Shown: positions 61,699 to 64,000 of the stretch, one piece after another
How the letters are laid out: the number at the start of each line of letters is the position of its first letter
Position numbering within the stretch: position 1 is the first letter of the stretch
NCBI RefSeq assembly: GCF_014649535.1
Contig: NZ_BMTF01000027.1
Coordinates: forward strand, 28,983-92,982
Reading direction: 5' to 3'
Source: Streptomyces gelaticus
GTDB lineage: Bacteria > Actinomycetota > Actinomycetes > Streptomycetales > Streptomycetaceae
DNA length: 64,000 bases
The notes under the pieces: model-generated
Database searches by the model: none
Seen by the model: only the letters and a program-made list of their open reading frames with translations
What the model was told of the DNA's origin: nothing
Translations under genes and position numbers: made by a program

Positions 61699-62571
61699 AT
61701 GATGGATCTGCGGCAGATGGCGGTCGTCGTCTCAGTGGCGGACACGGGCGGTTTCACGGCAGCGGCACGGCGACTGCACGTGGTCCAGTCCGCCGTGTCC
61801 AGCACGGTCCGGGCCCTCGAACGCGAACTGGGCACCCCCTTGTTCGACCGCACCACACACCGCGTCGCCCTCACCCCGGCCGGTGAGGCGTTCGTCCCCG
61901 CCGCCCGCGCGACGCTCCGGGCCGCCGAGCTGGCCCGGGAGGCCGTCGATGCCGTACAGGGGCAGTTGCGCGGGCGGGTGACGGTCGGCACGATGCAGGG
62001 GGTGTGGGCGGGACTCCACCACGCCTTGGCCGCGCTGCGTGCGGAGCATCCGGGCGTGGTCGTGCAGCTGCGGCAGGCGGCGGTCGCCGACATCCGGCAG
62101 GCACTGCGTGAGGGCACGGTGGACCTGGCCGTGGTGGCGCTCGACCGCCAGCAGCAGCGCGGGCTCGCGACCCGGCTGCTGTCCCGCGAGGACATGGTGC
62201 TGCTGGCGGCGCCCCGGCAGGTGCTCGCCGGAACGACACCGAACGGCAAGGTCCGGCTCGCCGACATCGCCCCGTTGCCACTGGTGGACTTCACACCCGG
62301 CTGGGCCATCCGCTACGCGGTCGACCGGGCCTTCCGCGCCGCGGGCGTCGAACGCAGCACGACGTTCGAGGTGAACGACATCGGCGCGGCGGCCGAACTG
62401 GTCCGCAACGACCTGGGCGTCTGCATCATGCCCAAGTCCATTGCGGACCGCTTCCCCGATCTGCCCCAGTACCGGTTCGACCGGCACGCACCGACCTGGA
62501 AGATCATGGTGGTACGACCTCCTGGCGAGGCACCACCGGCGGTCGCCGCGCTGCTGCGGCACATCACCTGA
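61699..62571 (+). CDS. LysR-family regulator
   Basis: 290 residues. The N-terminal winged helix reads MDLRQMAVVVSVADTGGFTAAARRLHVVQSAVSSTVRALERELG in pieces, then LFDRTTHRVALTPAGEAF. The C-terminal periplasmic-binding-like domain has GRVTVGTMQGVWAGL. The last third has NDLGVCIMPKSIADRF. It could control the FAD dehydrogenase relic downstream, the MFS gene or another locus. The ATG at 61699 has GGGAGCGG upstream; ATG at 61702 is equally possible. Confidence 0.9.
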   Translation: MMDLRQMAVVVSVADTGGFTAAARRLHVVQSAVSSTVRALERELGTPLFDRTTHRVALTPAGEAFVPAARATLRAAELAREAVDAVQGQLRGRVTVGTMQGVWAGLHHALAALRAEHPGVVVQLRQAAVADIRQALREGTVDLAVVALDRQQQRGLATRLLSREDMVLLAAPRQVLAGTTPNGKVRLADIAPLPLVDFTPGWAIRYAVDRAFRAAGVERSTTFEVNDIGAAAELVRNDLGVCIMPKSIADRFPDLPQYRFDRHAPTWKIMVVRPPGEAPPAVAALLRHIT

Positions 62572-62594
62572 CGGCAGCGGGGTCGTCCCTTGCC

Positions 62595-63752
62595 ATGGAC
62601 CGCCGCTGCGGCGTGGTCGCGAACGGGCCGCCGCCCGGCACGATGACGGAGCCGCGCATCCGGCTCACCCCGAGGTGGATCAGTGGGACCGGGCCGTGCC
62701 TGGTGCCGGCAGGGCCACCTGCGGGAGGCGGGGATCGGGGTCGGCGGGGCGGTATCGGTGCCAACCATGAGCTCGTGCGGAGGCACTGGCCGACGCGTCT
62801 GGGCACCCCGCCGTCGCACATGGTCACCGGTGTCCCCGCATACGTCGTCGGCCGGATGCTCGACATCAGCGCCGCAGCGGGGGCGCGCCTGGTCAACCGC
62901 GACCGGATGTGGCACTACACCGAGGGCCTGACCAACTGGAATCCGATCTGGCCCGGACACGGCATCCGCGTCCTGCCCGGCCCCTCCCCCCTGTGGTTCG
63001 ACGCCCTCGGCCGTCGCCTGCCCGACCCCTGCCTGCCTGGCTACGACACCCTCGCCACGCTCCGGCACCTGCGCACCACACCGGACATCGCCGACTACGA
63101 CCACTCCTGGTTCATCCTCACCCAGAAAATCATCAAGAAGGAGTTCGCCCTCTCCGGCTCCGAGCAGAACCCGGACATCACCGGCAAGGACCGCACCGGG
63201 GTCCTCCGCGCCCGCCTCTTCGGCAAGGGCGCGCCACCCGCCGTCGACGCCTTCCAGCGGCATGGCGAGGACTTCGTCACCGCCACCACCCTCGACGAAC
63301 TCGTCGCCGGCATGAACAGGCTCACAGGCGAGCCCCTGCTCGACGCCGCCGCCCTCCGCCGCCAGATCGAGGCCCGCGACCTGCAGATCGCCAACCCCTA
63401 CAGCAAGGACTCCCAGGTCCAGGGCATCCGCAACGCGCGCCGCTATCTGGGCGACCGCCTCGCGCGCACCGCCGCGCCCCACCGCGTCCTCGACCCGGCG
63501 CACGGCCCCCTGACAGCCGTCCGCCTCCACGTCCTCTCCCGTAAGACCCTCGGAGGCATCCAGACCGACCTCGACTCCCGTGCCCTCGGGGAGGACGGCC
63601 GCCCTGTGGACGGCTTGTACGCGGCGGGCGAGGTCGCCGGCTTCGGCGGCGGCGGAGTCCATGGCTACAACGCCCTGGAGGGCACCTTCCTCGGCGGCTG
63701 CCTCTTCAGCGGCCGCCAGGCCGGCCGCGCCGCCGCACAGTGCACCGCGTGA
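62595..63752 (+). pseudogene. FAD-binding dehydrogenase (KstD-like), N-terminally truncated
   Basis: From about residue 53 it reads GIGANHELVRRHWP and runs through VNRDRMWHYTEGL, HGIRVLPGPSPLWFDALGRRLPDP and SWFILTQKIIKKEFALSGSEQNPD to the C-terminal FAD motif GLYAAGEVAGFGGGG. These are standard for the 550-residue ketosteroid-dehydrogenase-like enzymes. The first 200 residues, with the Rossmann FAD-binding GxGxxG, are missing and replaced by about 50 Pro/Gly/Arg-rich residues. The protein could not bind FAD normally. No frameshift is seen in the remaining part. Confidence 0.82.
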
Positions 63753-63810
63753 CCCGACTCCTCCGGCGGGGCTTCATCGTGTCACGAGCTCAGCTCCCAC
63801 CGATCAACCT

Positions 63811-63830
63811 CTGGGGAGGATCCGGGGAGT
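63811..63830. repeat. possible third copy of the integrase-tail core
   Basis: CTGGGGAGGATCCGGGGAGT differs at only two of 20 positions from the corresponding 3' end of integrase copy A (23048-23067) and at two from copy B (27426-27445). Read on the minus strand it also preserves the D-S-P-D-P-P-Q pattern. There is no hipA sequence beside it. It may mark the right end of the island. Confidence 0.4.
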
Positions 63831-63831
63831 C

Positions 63832-63851
63832 CCGGACGGCGCGGCGTCCGG
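63832..63851 (-). terminator. hairpin after ilvC
   Basis: CCGGACG (63832-63838) and CGTCCGG (63845-63851) form a 7-bp stem with a 6-base loop 55 bases beyond the ilvC stop. A second nearby dyad around GGACGTCC (63885-63892) may help. It is probably the terminator of ilvC. Confidence 0.5.
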
Positions 63852-63905
63852 TCCCCGCAGGCGCCTTCGCGCACCGGGGCCGGACGTCCGTCGGCCGTTT
63901 CGCGG

Positions 63906-64000
63906 CTACGCGTCCTCGTCGTCGACCCAGCTCATGAGCTTGCGCAGCTCGCGGCCGGTGGTCTCCAGGAGGTGGTCGCTGTCGGCCTTCTTGTACTCGT
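63906..64000 (-). CDS. ilvC: ketol-acid reductoisomerase, C-terminal end (partial)
   Basis: Thirty codons before the TAG at 63906-63908 read EYKKADSDHLLETTGRELRK and then LMSWVDDEDA. The E-T-T-G-x-x-L-R-x-L-M-S-W end is characteristic of actinobacterial IlvC, the NADPH-dependent enzyme of valine, leucine and isoleucine synthesis. The rest lies outside the window. If right, a housekeeping gene begins here, so this is where core genome resumes. Confidence 0.75.
   Translation of the reverse strand, partial: EYKKADSDHLLETTGRELRKLMSWVDDEDA

Overview
The window is very GC-rich actinobacterial DNA and almost certainly comes from a Streptomyces chromosome. The evidence is the codon bias, a divergent third-type elongation factor Tu, an SsgA-like sporulation protein (a family confined to morphologically complex actinomycetes), GTG and TTG starts, and many paralogous LuxR/TetR/PucR/AraC regulators. 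I saw no tRNA, rRNA, CRISPR array or polyketide/NRPS cluster.

Left part, about 1-23 kb, looks like ordinary conserved chromosome with intact, closely packed genes. In order it holds the end of an MFS transporter, a spermidine-synthase-like protein, a patatin-like phospholipase, tuf3, a TVP38/TMEM64 membrane protein, uppP, an exported seven-repeat YVTN propeller with a DUF11 domain, an IS30 transposase scrap, LapA-like and small proteins, a universal stress protein, a SnoaL-like protein and lnt. It continues with an oxidoreductase and an FAD monooxygenase facing a TetR regulator across a double palindromic operator, then ung, a peptide-type solute-binding lipoprotein, two SDR genes including fabG, and a translationally coupled HipA-like kinase and DUF3037 pair.

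From about 23 to 63.8 kb the character changes to an accessory island rich in broken genes. Its left edge is a decayed tyrosine integrase whose 3' end abuts the 5' end of the hipA-like gene. The same junction (hipA 5' end, spacer, integrase 3' end) recurs 4.38 kb further on in a more decayed form, implying serial integration at one target. A short relic of the same integrase tail may lie at 63.81 kb next to the end of ilvC. Intact cargo is mostly alpha/beta hydrolases with their own regulators (PucR, AraC, large AAA-LuxR activators). There is also an LLM monooxygenase/FMN reductase/chloroperoxidase-like operon, and an operon of HSL hydrolase, YtcJ-type amidohydrolase, YaaH-like membrane protein and GNAT. 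DoxX and isochorismatase-like genes, a carbohydrate ABC importer lacking its ATPase, two MFS pumps, Dps and LysR complete the cargo.

At least nine relics are decayed copies of, or relatives of, intact genes in the same island: PucR plus hydrolase, an LAL regulator, a VGHSYGG-type hydrolase, Dps and an HSL hydrolase among them. The island therefore seems to have grown by duplication and repeated insertion and is being eroded. The intact genes suggest uptake and oxidative or hydrolytic breakdown of small organic substrates under local transcriptional control, but no substrate can be read from the sequence.
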